Below are positions 8,587 to 16,227 of a stretch of 64,000 nucleotides of DNA, in pieces. Every line of letters starts with the position of its first letter. The first letter of the stretch is position 1. The stretch spans positions 1,568,501 to 1,632,500 of the forward strand of contig NZ_CP013264.1 of assembly GCF_001456115.1 (NCBI RefSeq). Direction: 5' to 3'. Position numbers and translations under genes: made by a program. This DNA comes from Sphingobium baderi. Its GTDB lineage: Bacteria > Pseudomonadota > Alphaproteobacteria > Sphingomonadales > Sphingomonadaceae. A model generated the notes under the pieces. That model did not search any database and was not told the DNA's origin. It saw nothing but the letters and a program-made list of their open reading frames with translations.

Positions 8587-9612
8587 TCACCAAGGCTTGA
8601 TCATCACCTTGCAGTGATTGTTGCGGCCGCGCAGTTCCTCGAACATGGCAGGCGCATTGTCGAGCGGGACGGTGTCGGTAATCATGGCTCGCGGTTCCAC
8701 ATGCCCGTTGTCGAGCGCGCCGATGGCGATCTCGAACTCGCGTGTGTCGTACATGTTGGTATAGCGGATCGTCGCCTCTTTCATCATGGCTGGCATGGCC
8801 GAGAAGGTGTCTGGCATCCAGCAGAAGCCGGGTGCGGCGATCATGCCCCGGCGACGAACCGCGGAGACCGCCTGATCGAGCGAACCGGCGACGCCAGCAC
8901 ATTCGAATACAATGTCGGCGGGCCTCCCGAGCGCTTCCGCGCTTTGTTCCGCAAAGGTGCGCCCTTCCTCGGGCAGGATGAATGCGTCGACGCCAATTGC
9001 CCGCGCGATCTCCTCTCGGCGGTCAGAGGTGGCGGACATCACGACTCGTTCAGCGCCGGAAAGTCGCGCCCAATAAGCGGCGGCCAGCCCGATCGCCCCT
9101 GCGCCCATGACGAGCACGCGATCGCCGCTCTGGATTCCCGAAGCGCGCACGGCACGCAATGACACTGCCAGCGGCTCCACCAACGCTCCATCGTCGAAAC
9201 TCAGCGAACGTGGCAGGTTCACGCACCAGAGCGCGTTAGTCAGTAAATATTCGGCATAGCCCCCCGTCACTCCAAATGCGCCGAACATGCCGAATGCCGT
9301 GCAACCGACCGCGTCGCCCGTCTTGCAGGCCACGCATTCGCCACAGGTCAGGAAAGGCAAGACCGCGACATGATCGCCAATGGCAAGGTTCTCGACACCG
9401 GTGCCCGTCGCCACCACTTCGCCCGCAACCTCATGACCGGGAACCGCGCCGTCGTCGAAAGCGTAGCTGTGTCCTTCCGCCATGTGCAAGTCGCTGCCGC
9501 AGATGCCGCAACGATGCACTTTTACAACTACTTGCCCGGCCGCAGGCGTCGGATCGGCTACCAGTTCGATTCCGAGTCGTCGCCTGTCCGTGCGGAAAAC
9601 TGCAGCGCGCAT
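8587..9612 (-). CDS. Zinc-dependent medium-chain alcohol dehydrogenase
   Basis: A 341-residue MDR enzyme that should oxidise an alcohol with NAD(P). The catalytic zinc site begins at CGICGSD with the following GHEVAGEV; the structural zinc motif CGECVACKTGDAVGC is present; the Rossmann motif is GAGAIGLAAA. It is the first gene of the minus-strand operon running to 4477, and a TetR gene is divergent from it across 258 bases, which suggests TetR control. It resembles the L-threonine/sorbitol dehydrogenase-like branch, but the substrate cannot be assigned. Confidence 0.92.
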   Translation of the reverse strand: MRAAVFRTDRRRLGIELVADPTPAAGQVVVKVHRCGICGSDLHMAEGHSYAFDDGAVPGHEVAGEVVATGTGVENLAIGDHVAVLPFLTCGECVACKTGDAVGCTAFGMFGAFGVTGGYAEYLLTNALWCVNLPRSLSFDDGALVEPLAVSLRAVRASGIQSGDRVLVMGAGAIGLAAAYWARLSGAERVVMSATSDRREEIARAIGVDAFILPEEGRTFAEQSAEALGRPADIVFECAGVAGSLDQAVSAVRRRGMIAAPGFCWMPDTFSAMPAMMKEATIRYTNMYDTREFEIAIGALDNGHVEPRAMITDTVPLDNAPAMFEELRGRNNHCKVMIKPW

Positions 9613-9809
9613 TTCATCTTCCTCTCATATGCAGAGCCCCGCTCGGGGCGGTTGCTTTTGCGACGAGCGATGTGCCCATGGCGACATAAGGCGAAGCGCT
9701 TCGCTCCGCTCTTTCTGCTGCGAAACCCGACAGGCGTTTCATGTCAGCTCTTGCCCCTCCCCATTGGGAAAACTGCTCTTGGCTTGCGGCAGGGATGTGA
9801 TTTCTCCCG

Positions 9810-9830
9810 TGGCGCATTATATTGGCGCCA
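9810..9830. promoter_or_regulatory. Inverted repeat TGGCGC-N9-GCGCCA, candidate TetR operator
   Basis: A 21-bp site with perfect 6-bp arms and an AT-rich centre (ATTATATTG), about 40 bases upstream of the tetR start in the divergent adh/tetR gap. The AT-rich spacer could also serve as a -10 box. Position and symmetry fit an auto-regulatory TetR operator; not proven. Confidence 0.45.
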
Positions 9831-9870
9831 TGATCGGGACCCTTTTTTGCTGCCCGCTGTCCGGGCGTCC

Positions 9871-10521
9871 ATGTGTATGACCGACCCTGACCTGACAGGC
9901 AAGGCACGCGTTGCGCGCGATTCTTCCCGCACGATCGGGCAAATTCTTGCCGCTGCGCGACAGGAATTCATCACGAATGGCTTCGATGGCACCAAAATGG
10001 AGCATATCGCGCGTCGGGCCCAGGTCAGCAAGCAGCTCGTTTATTCCTACTTCAACGGGAAGGAGGAACTCTATGCCGAACTCTCCAAGGAGATTTCGCG
10101 GGAGGCGTACAGGCGGCTGCTTGTCATCGACTTCGACGCCATGGAACCGCAGGTGGCAATTCGCGCCTATATAGAAGGGGTCTATGACCACTTTCTTGAC
10201 GATCCGGCCATCGGATTGCTCACGGTCGACCAGAGCCTGCATGGGGGCGCTCACATCAGATTGCCGGGAGGCGAGACGCGGCGCATGCAACTCGACCTCT
10301 ACCAGCGCATCGATCGTGTGCTGAAAAGAGGCCAGGCAGATGGCATTTTCAGTGATTTCATCGGGTCGGACATGCTGGAATTCATGACGACGATCATCGT
10401 TTCGGGGTGCGTGTCTTCACGCGGAATGTTCGAGCGGTTTGTGGGTCGATCCGCAGAAACCGATGCAAATTATTGGCGTGCCCACTCAGTTGAATTCATC
10501 CTGCGCGCGTTGAGGGCATAA
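9871..10521 (+). CDS. TetR-family transcriptional regulator
   Basis: A 216-residue TetR repressor. The N-terminal helix-turn-helix covers about residues 22-68 (TIGQILAAARQEFITNGF, then MEHIARRAQVSKQLVYSYF, then NGKEELYAEL); the rest is a ligand-binding and dimer domain. The start is set at ATG 9871 (or 9877); the open frame reaches further upstream but has no TetR-like residues there. It is divergent from the adh-Rieske operon and upstream of the plus-strand NTF2/Rieske/SDR genes, so it may control either side. The inverted repeat at 9810-9830 is a possible operator. Inducer unknown. Confidence 0.9.
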   Translation: MCMTDPDLTGKARVARDSSRTIGQILAAARQEFITNGFDGTKMEHIARRAQVSKQLVYSYFNGKEELYAELSKEISREAYRRLLVIDFDAMEPQVAIRAYIEGVYDHFLDDPAIGLLTVDQSLHGGAHIRLPGGETRRMQLDLYQRIDRVLKRGQADGIFSDFIGSDMLEFMTTIIVSGCVSSRGMFERFVGRSAETDANYWRAHSVEFILRALRA

Positions 10522-10637
10522 GGCGGAATCAGCCGACTTCTCATTCGTGCAGAGGGCAGCAGTTGGCCAAGTTGGCATCGCGAGCGATCTTTGCGTAATA
10601 TCGGCCTGCCCACAGACAGGTGTCGACCAGTCGATGC

Positions 10638-10653
10638 CTATGGATAGCCATAG
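10638..10653. promoter_or_regulatory. Inverted repeat CTATGG-ATAG-CCATAG
   Basis: Perfect 6-bp arms with a 4-base spacer, ending about 25 bases before the ATG of the NTF2-like gene. It may be an operator or a hairpin in the leader of the message. Confidence 0.3.
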
Positions 10654-10678
10654 TCGATAACAAGTTTTCGGATGGAGG

Positions 10679-11086
10679 ATGTCGGTGACGATTGATCGCG
10701 ATGAAGCGATGCGCCTGGCCCAGTTTTGGGCAAGTGTTTCGGAAGAGCATAATACGGACAAGTTCCAGACTGTTCTGCATGATGATTTCACCATGTGGTA
10801 TAACTTCGATCCGCAATATCGCTCGCGCGCGGAATTCGTCGAGACGTTGAAGGCGGCGCATGCGATGTTCGAGAATCAGAAGAACGAAGACCTCAAGATC
10901 ACGATAACCGAGCGAGGCTTCATCTTGCAGGCGACGATGACCGGCGTTCTGGCCGGAGAGAACATCTCCTCACCCTATTGTTTCGTCGCCGAGGTTCGCG
11001 AAGGCAAGGTTTATCGGGGGGAGGAATATTTCGACACGGCACAACTCACCAAAAAGGCGGGCCGACCGGGAGAAGGTATGGTCTGA
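10679..11086 (+). CDS. NTF2/SnoaL-like protein
   Basis: 135 residues with the small cone-shaped NTF2 fold pattern (W near residue 17, HDDFTMWYNF near 38-47, GEEYFDT near the end). This fold includes ketosteroid isomerases, limonene-epoxide hydrolases and ring-hydroxylase beta subunits. GGAGG touches the ATG directly, with no spacing; the in-frame GTG at 10685 lies six bases after GGAGG and may be the true start. It shares the pattern E/D-Y-F/M/L-D near its end with the NTF2-like proteins at 17608 and 18043. It precedes the third Rieske gene by 163 bases, so a role in the same pathway is likely. Exact function unknown. Confidence 0.8.
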   Translation: MSVTIDRDEAMRLAQFWASVSEEHNTDKFQTVLHDDFTMWYNFDPQYRSRAEFVETLKAAHAMFENQKNEDLKITITERGFILQATMTGVLAGENISSPYCFVAEVREGKVYRGEEYFDTAQLTKKAGRPGEGMV

Positions 11087-11176
11087 AGGGGGCTGGCGCC
11101 GGGCCGAATGTTGACGGTGTGTAAAGCGGCGAACTTTGGATGTCCCTCGCGTCTCTGCTATATCGCTCTCGAACAA

Positions 11177-11200
11177 GATGAGCGGCGCCGACCGCTCATC
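11177..11200. promoter_or_regulatory. 24-bp perfect inverted repeat upstream of the third Rieske gene
   Basis: Arms GATGAGCGG and CCGCTCATC are perfectly complementary around a 6-base spacer. It ends 49 bases before the Rieske ATG. It could be an operator, or a leader hairpin. A second, smaller repeat (CGCCA-N6-TGGCG) follows at 11213-11228. Confidence 0.45.
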
Positions 11201-11249
11201 ATAGGAATCGCGCGCCACTCAATTGGCGACTGCGTAGAGGAGACCTGAT

Positions 11250-12527
11250 ATGGGTATGCAGCAGCCAGTCTTGACGCCTTTTGACCTGGGTACTGGTGAA
11301 CTGCGGCCTGACCCCTTCATCATGGAAACCGGCAAGGTCGATCTCGGCGTGTACTACAAGCAGGAGCGGTTCGAGGCGGAAAAGGAAATTTTCGGCCGCG
11401 TTTGGTTGAACGTCGCCGAGACGGCCGAATTGGTCAATCCCGGCGATTGGATTGTCCGCGAGGTCAAGGTGCGGTCGGTTTCGGTGATCATCGTGCGTGG
11501 CAAGGATGGTGAGATCCGCGCCTTTCACAATATATGTTCGCATCGCGGGATGAAGCTCGTCTGGGACGAGAAAGGCCGCGGGGGCAAGTTTTCCTGTCCC
11601 TATCACGCCTGGATGTTCGACTGGGCAGGGGATCTCATCAATATCCCTGACGAAGCCTGCTTCAGCTATGTCGACAAGAAAGAGAGCGGCCTTACCCCCA
11701 TCCGCTGTGAGACTTGGGAAGGTCTGATCTTTATCAACCTTGATCTGGAAGGTACGCAGTCGCTGGCCGACTATCTGGGGCCGCTGACCGAACGGCTCAA
11801 GAACGTCCCCTTTGCCAGCTATCCTTACACGGCTCGTGTCGGCTCGATGATTGACGCCAATTGGAAGCTCGCGATTGAGGCGCAATGCGAGGCTTATCAC
11901 GTCCGGGCACTCCACGCCCGTACCGTCAGCAAGATGCTGTCGTCGACGGACAACCCCTTTGTTCATCCGCTCCACGTCGAATATCTCGGCGCGCATCGGA
12001 TGAATTCCGTACCGCGCAATCCCGACTTCGAATTATCACCAGCCAAGCTCGTACAGGCATTTTCCTTCATGAACGCGCAGCAAATGGTGATCGCCGACAC
12101 CGGCGCTCAGGATAAGCCGGAGGAAACATTTGCCGGTCATGAGGATATAAACCCCACGCGCTCTAACTTCTGGGGTAACGATCAATTCGTGCTTTACCCT
12201 CACTTTATCTTTCACCTCTCACTTGGCGGCTGGTGGCTGCATCGTTTCTGGCCGATCGCGGCGAACAAGTGCTACTGGGAGGCGGTCTATCACTTTGAAC
12301 GGCCCCAGAGCCTGCGGAACCAGTTCGCTGTGCAATATTCACTGGCGCTGAATCGCGATACGTTGATGGAAGACAATCTCGCACTTGTGCAACAGCAGAT
12401 GGTGATGGAAAGCGGCGCGAAGAAAATCGTGCAGTTCGGTGAGCAAGAGGGCCTCTGCAAGCATCTGGCCGCAGTTTCGGAAGCTGCCGCGAACGATATC
12501 GCAGCCGCGAGGATCGCAGCGGAATAG
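11250..12527 (+). CDS. Rieske [2Fe-2S] oxygenase alpha subunit
   Basis: A complete 425-residue Rieske oxygenase, the third in the island. Rieske ligands are C97, H99, C116 and H119; the iron histidines are H217 and H222 in AQCEAYHVRALH. The start ATG has GAGGAGACC before it. The protein has a longer N-terminus and a different C-terminal half from the two minus-strand Rieske proteins, which suggests a different substrate or step. It follows an NTF2-like gene, a fold also used for Rieske beta subunits, but that protein is shorter than usual beta subunits. Two SDR genes follow on the same strand. No electron-transfer partner is adjacent. Confidence 0.95.
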   Translation: MGMQQPVLTPFDLGTGELRPDPFIMETGKVDLGVYYKQERFEAEKEIFGRVWLNVAETAELVNPGDWIVREVKVRSVSVIIVRGKDGEIRAFHNICSHRGMKLVWDEKGRGGKFSCPYHAWMFDWAGDLINIPDEACFSYVDKKESGLTPIRCETWEGLIFINLDLEGTQSLADYLGPLTERLKNVPFASYPYTARVGSMIDANWKLAIEAQCEAYHVRALHARTVSKMLSSTDNPFVHPLHVEYLGAHRMNSVPRNPDFELSPAKLVQAFSFMNAQQMVIADTGAQDKPEETFAGHEDINPTRSNFWGNDQFVLYPHFIFHLSLGGWWLHRFWPIAANKCYWEAVYHFERPQSLRNQFAVQYSLALNRDTLMEDNLALVQQQMVMESGAKKIVQFGEQEGLCKHLAAVSEAAANDIAAARIAAE

Positions 12528-12660
12528 ACTGGCTATCGGAAAAAGCCGCGTCGTCAAGCGAGTGCGCTGCTTTTCGACTGCACCGGTACAGATCGGATTC
12601 CGCGTCTGCTGGAAATGTGGCGGCTGTTCTTATGCGGTGCAATCCTACCAAAGGGCGAAC

Positions 12661-13470
12661 ATGGATCTCGGAATCGCAGGAAAAAGGGCGTTGGTGACTG
12701 GCAGTACGTCCGGCATCGGCGCGGCGACAGTCAGGATGCTTGCAAGCGAAGGGGTAAAGGTCGTCATCCATGGTCGTAACGCCGAGCGGGCGGAGGCCAT
12801 TCGCTTCGAAATCGAAGGAAATGGCGGCGATGTGGCGATTGCCTTGGGCGATCTCAGTAACGATCAATCAGCCGAAATGGTGATGCGGATGGCGCTATCG
12901 GCCTATGGCGGCATCGATATTCTTGTTAACAATCTGGGCCATTATGAGCCGTTCGCGCATGCCTGGACGGACGCGACACCTGATCAATGGGCCGAAACCT
13001 ACCAATCGAATGTCATTGCAGCGGTCCGGACGGTGCGCGCCTGCGTCGGTGGGATGAAGGCGGAGGGTTGGGGGCGCATCATCAATATTGCGAGTGGCGC
13101 CTATACCGAACCACCACCGGATTTCCCGACCTATGGCCCGTCTAAAGCGGCTCTCGTCAACATGTCGGTGGGACTCGCGAAGGCATTGGCGAACACCGGC
13201 ATTACGGTAAATACGATCAGCCCCGGCAATGTACTGACCGAAACCCTGAAGGGTTATCTGCCGGCTATTGGAGAGGCGAACGGCTGGGAGGAGAAGGACC
13301 TCGATGGCCTAGAGCGGCGGTTCGCCCGGCAATGGCGCAGCCTGGTCAACCGGACAGGGCGGGTCGATGAGATTGCCGCGCTCATCTGTTTTGTTGCGAG
13401 TGTCCATTCATCATACATCACCGGCACTAACTATCGGATCGACGGCGGTTCGCACGCCACGCTGAACTGA
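12661..13470 (+). CDS. Short-chain dehydrogenase/reductase
   Basis: A 269-residue classical SDR. GSTSGIG is at about residues 14-20, the NNLG motif at 90-93, and the catalytic set is S145, Y158 and K162 (YGPSK). The ATG at 12661 is chosen because the SDR fold begins there (MDLGIAGKRALVTG) and AAAGGG lies before it; the longer open frame upstream is not SDR-like. It follows the Rieske gene by 133 bases and precedes another SDR by 43, so the three probably form one transcript. Substrate unknown. Confidence 0.9.
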   Translation: MDLGIAGKRALVTGSTSGIGAATVRMLASEGVKVVIHGRNAERAEAIRFEIEGNGGDVAIALGDLSNDQSAEMVMRMALSAYGGIDILVNNLGHYEPFAHAWTDATPDQWAETYQSNVIAAVRTVRACVGGMKAEGWGRIINIASGAYTEPPPDFPTYGPSKAALVNMSVGLAKALANTGITVNTISPGNVLTETLKGYLPAIGEANGWEEKDLDGLERRFARQWRSLVNRTGRVDEIAALICFVASVHSSYITGTNYRIDGGSHATLN

Positions 13471-13513
13471 TGGCAAGTCGGCGGTCGAGCGTCTGGACAT
13501 AGGGGAGAGTGGA

Positions 13514-14236
13514 ATGAGACTTGAGGGCAAGGTAGCGATCATTACGGGCGCTGGCAGCGGCATGGGCGCCGAAGAAGCGCGAATGTTTGCAGCCGAAGGC
13601 GCGAAGGTCGTGATCACCGACATCGTCGGCGATGCGTCGCGCGAGATCGCCGGGCAAATTGGAGAAAGCGCCATCGCGATAGAGCATGACGTCGCGGACG
13701 AAGAGGGGTGGGCGGGAGTGGTCGCAAGCACCCTCGACACGTTCGGCAAGATCGACATTTTGGTGAACAATGCCGGCATCACAAAGGCTGACACCTTCGA
13801 CAACACCGACGCCGCGTTTCTCCGCAGGATGCTGGACGTCAATATCGTCGGCTCCTTCCTCGGCATGAAGGCCGTGTGCGGCCCGATGAAGACCAATGGT
13901 GGTGGCGCGATCATCAACATCGCGTCGGGTCTCGCCTTCACCAGCCTCCCTGGCTACTTTGCCTATGGCGTGTCCAAATGGGGCGTGCGCGGCATGACCC
14001 GGCTGGGAGCCAAGGAACTGGCGCCCGACAATATCCGCGTCGTGACGCTGACACCGGGTGCGGTCGAAACGCCATCTTTGGTGCCCTCCGTGCGGGAAAA
14101 CGCCAAATCGATAATCCCGCTTGGCCGGGTAGGTGGGGCTGATGAGTTCGCCCGCGTCGTCGTGTTCATGGCGTCGGACGATGCCAGCTATGTTTCGGGT
14201 GCCGAATTCCTGATCGACGGGGCCATGATCTGCTGA
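13514..14236 (+). CDS. Short-chain dehydrogenase/reductase
   Basis: A 240-residue classical SDR of the 3-alpha/20-beta-hydroxysteroid-dehydrogenase-like type. GAGSGMG is at residues 12-18, NNAG at 85-88, and the catalytic residues are S138, Y151 and K155 (YGVSK). AGGGGAGAG precedes the ATG. It ends the plus-strand unit that starts with the NTF2-like or Rieske gene. It should oxidise a secondary alcohol or reduce a ketone with NAD(H), judging from the aspartate after strand 2 (ITDIV). Substrate not assignable. Confidence 0.92.
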   Translation: MRLEGKVAIITGAGSGMGAEEARMFAAEGAKVVITDIVGDASREIAGQIGESAIAIEHDVADEEGWAGVVASTLDTFGKIDILVNNAGITKADTFDNTDAAFLRRMLDVNIVGSFLGMKAVCGPMKTNGGGAIINIASGLAFTSLPGYFAYGVSKWGVRGMTRLGAKELAPDNIRVVTLTPGAVETPSLVPSVRENAKSIIPLGRVGGADEFARVVVFMASDDASYVSGAEFLIDGAMIC

Positions 14237-14243
14237 CGGGAAA

Positions 14244-14269
14244 GCAGGCGGCGCGTCGCCGTCGCCTGC
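14244..14269. terminator. Hairpin between convergent SDR genes
   Basis: Inverted repeat GCAGGCG ... CGCCTGC with a 12-base loop in the 35-base gap between the plus-strand SDR (stop 14236) and the minus-strand SDR (stop 14272). It could end transcription from both sides; no clear T-run. Confidence 0.4.
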
Positions 14270-14271
14270 CC

Positions 14272-15102
14272 TTATATGGTCCCCCAATTCGCTCTACAAT
14301 GCGCCTCGAACTGTTCGCGATTGTCTGCAACATGGGCAAAGGCCTTGGTCACGCCGCCGTCGATCCGCAGGATCTGGCCCGTTACGAAACGCCCTTCGTC
14401 CGATGCCAGAAGCGCGACCATGGCGGCTATATCCTCGGAATATCCAAGTTCCGGCGTCAGGTGATGGCGCACCACGGCCTTGATCATCTCCGGCTGGTTG
14501 GCCCGGCTGTTTTCGGTCGGAACCATGCCTGGCGAGACGACGTTGCAGGTGATCCCCTGTTTGCCATATTGGGTAGCGACATAGAGCGTCAGCGTGTTGA
14601 CCGCTGCCTTGGCCGAAGCGTAGGCGGTGCGGGCGACATCGCCGAGAAGCGCTGCGCCCGAACTTGTATTGATGATCGCTCCGCGGCCTGATGCTATCAG
14701 CGCCGGCAGAGCATATTTGATCGCCAGAAACGTTCCCCGCGCGTTGCACAGGAAAGTGCGGTCCCAAATCTCTATGGGAAGGTCCATAGCGGGGCCGTCA
14801 TTCTCCAGCACAGCGGGGCGGGTGTCGGCGGCGTTGTTGAACAGCACCTCTACCTTGCCATAATGCGCCAGCGTATCGTCGATCAGCTTCTTTATGCTGA
14901 CCTCGTCGGCCAGATCGAACGGTAGCGCGATGGCGTCTCCGCCTTGTTCCCGGATATCCGCCGCGACTTTGTCCGCACCGGCAAGATCGATGTCCGCCAG
15001 CACGACCTGCGCGCCTTCCGAGGCGAGCCGCCGCGCGGTGGCGGCGCCGATGCCGACCCCGGCGCCTGTGACGATGGCGGTTCTGTCCGTCAGTCTACCC
15101 AT
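14272..15102 (-). CDS. Short-chain dehydrogenase/reductase
   Basis: A 276-residue SDR with GAGVGIG at 13-19, NNAA at 89-92, and S148, Y161 and K165 (YASAK) as the catalytic set. The start is ATG 15102 with GAGGAG before it; the open frame runs on into the upstream gene in another reading frame and should not be used. It is a close paralogue of 15114-15926 (both [26 protein letters not shown]) and a cousin of 4477-5307. The extended tail after the IDGG motif marks this subgroup. It lies 11 bases behind its paralogue, so they are co-transcribed. The aspartate of ADIDL after strand 2 points to NAD(H). Confidence 0.9.
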   Translation of the reverse strand: MGRLTDRTAIVTGAGVGIGAATARRLASEGAQVVLADIDLAGADKVAADIREQGGDAIALPFDLADEVSIKKLIDDTLAHYGKVEVLFNNAADTRPAVLENDGPAMDLPIEIWDRTFLCNARGTFLAIKYALPALIASGRGAIINTSSGAALLGDVARTAYASAKAAVNTLTLYVATQYGKQGITCNVVSPGMVPTENSRANQPEMIKAVVRHHLTPELGYSEDIAAMVALLASDEGRFVTGQILRIDGGVTKAFAHVADNREQFEAHCRANWGTI

Positions 15103-15113
15103 CTCGCTACTCC

Positions 15114-15926
15114 TCAGTTCTTGTAGGCGTCGATCCCGCCGCGCGTATCCGCGACATGGGGGAAATGCGTGGAGATGCCGCCATCGACTGGGATAATCTG
15201 TCCGGTAATAAACCGGCCGTCGTCCGATGCCAGCAATGCAATCATAGCCGCGATATCGTCCGGATCGCCCAAGCGTTCGGTAAGGTGGTGGGCAAGATAA
15301 AGATCCATATTGTGGCCTTGGTTCTGGCGCGTAGTTTCCGTCACCACGAGTCCAGGCGACACGGCGTTGCAGCGGATACCCTTTTTCCCATATTGCGCCG
15401 CGACATACTCGGTCAGCATGTTGATCGCGGCCTTGGAGGCCGCATAGGCCGGGCGGAACAAATCGGCACGCAGTGAGGCGCCTGAACTCGTGTTGATGAT
15501 GGACCCAGCACCCTGCTTCACCATATGCGGCAGCACATGCTTGATCATCAACATTGTGCCGCGCGCGTTGACCCGGAAGACGCTGTCCCAAATGTTCGCG
15601 TCCATAAACTCCATAGCAGCGTCCTGCGACATGATTTCGCCGCGTGTATCGGCGGCGTTGTTGAGCAGCACGTCGATACGTCCGTATACATTAGCGGTGT
15701 GTTCGATGGCGTGTTCGATGCTGCTCTCTTCGTTAAGGTCAAGATGGAGCGCAAAGCATATGCCACCTGTGGCGCGCACCTGCTCGGCCGTGCGCTCGGC
15801 GCCATCGACATCGATGTCGGCGAGGACGACCTTGCCGCCTTCGCCTGCAAGCCGTTGCGCGGCCGCCGCTCCGATGCCGCCATTGCTGCCGCTGATGATG
15901 GCGACCTTGCCCTCCATTCTCTTCAT
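15114..15926 (-). CDS. Short-chain dehydrogenase/reductase
   Basis: A 270-residue SDR, first gene of a two-gene minus-strand unit. GSNGGIG is at 13-19, NNAADTR at 89-95, and the catalytic residues are S148, Y161 and K165 (YAASK). The C-terminal end VDGG followed by [10 protein letters not shown] is shared with the downstream paralogue (ADNR at the same place). The pair may act on two stereoisomers or on two related intermediates. The gap to the divergent GPH transporter holds AT-rich palindromic sequence. Confidence 0.9.
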   Translation of the reverse strand: MKRMEGKVAIISGSNGGIGAAAAQRLAGEGGKVVLADIDVDGAERTAEQVRATGGICFALHLDLNEESSIEHAIEHTANVYGRIDVLLNNAADTRGEIMSQDAAMEFMDANIWDSVFRVNARGTMLMIKHVLPHMVKQGAGSIINTSSGASLRADLFRPAYAASKAAINMLTEYVAAQYGKKGIRCNAVSPGLVVTETTRQNQGHNMDLYLAHHLTERLGDPDDIAAMIALLASDDGRFITGQIIPVDGGISTHFPHVADTRGGIDAYKN

Positions 15927-15995
15927 GAGACCTCCTCCGGGTTTTCGTGCTCAGGCTGGCAACGGACGGCGGACGCCACCGTCATCGCTTCCAAA

Positions 15996-16008
15996 ATCAT
16001 TATATGAT
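15996..16008. promoter_or_regulatory. AT-rich palindrome ATCAT-TAT-ATGAT in the SDR/transporter gap
   Basis: A 13-bp inverted repeat with perfect 5-bp arms, 70 bases upstream of the SDR start and 220 upstream of the GPH transporter. It could be an operator for a GntR-type regulator or part of a promoter. Similar in style to 4034-4046. Confidence 0.3.
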
Positions 16009-16227
16009 AGCATAATCCATGTACTATTCTGGAATATCGGGGAAGGCGGATCAAGGGCATTCATGATGGTCATTGAAAAAGCCGATCACCCATATCCTTT
16101 GACCATCCAGTCACGAGGGGCAGATCAACCATGATTGATCCATGAGTAGCTGACCCCGTCGAATGACAGGAGGAGGGCGTACGATACCGGATAGATTTCC
16201 CGAACAAACAGAATAGTGGATGCGTGA

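Noticed and set aside
14272..15591. 439-codon frame covering two SDR genes
   Set aside because: Only the part from 15102 codes for an SDR; the upstream extension is a wrong-frame reading of the neighbouring SDR gene.
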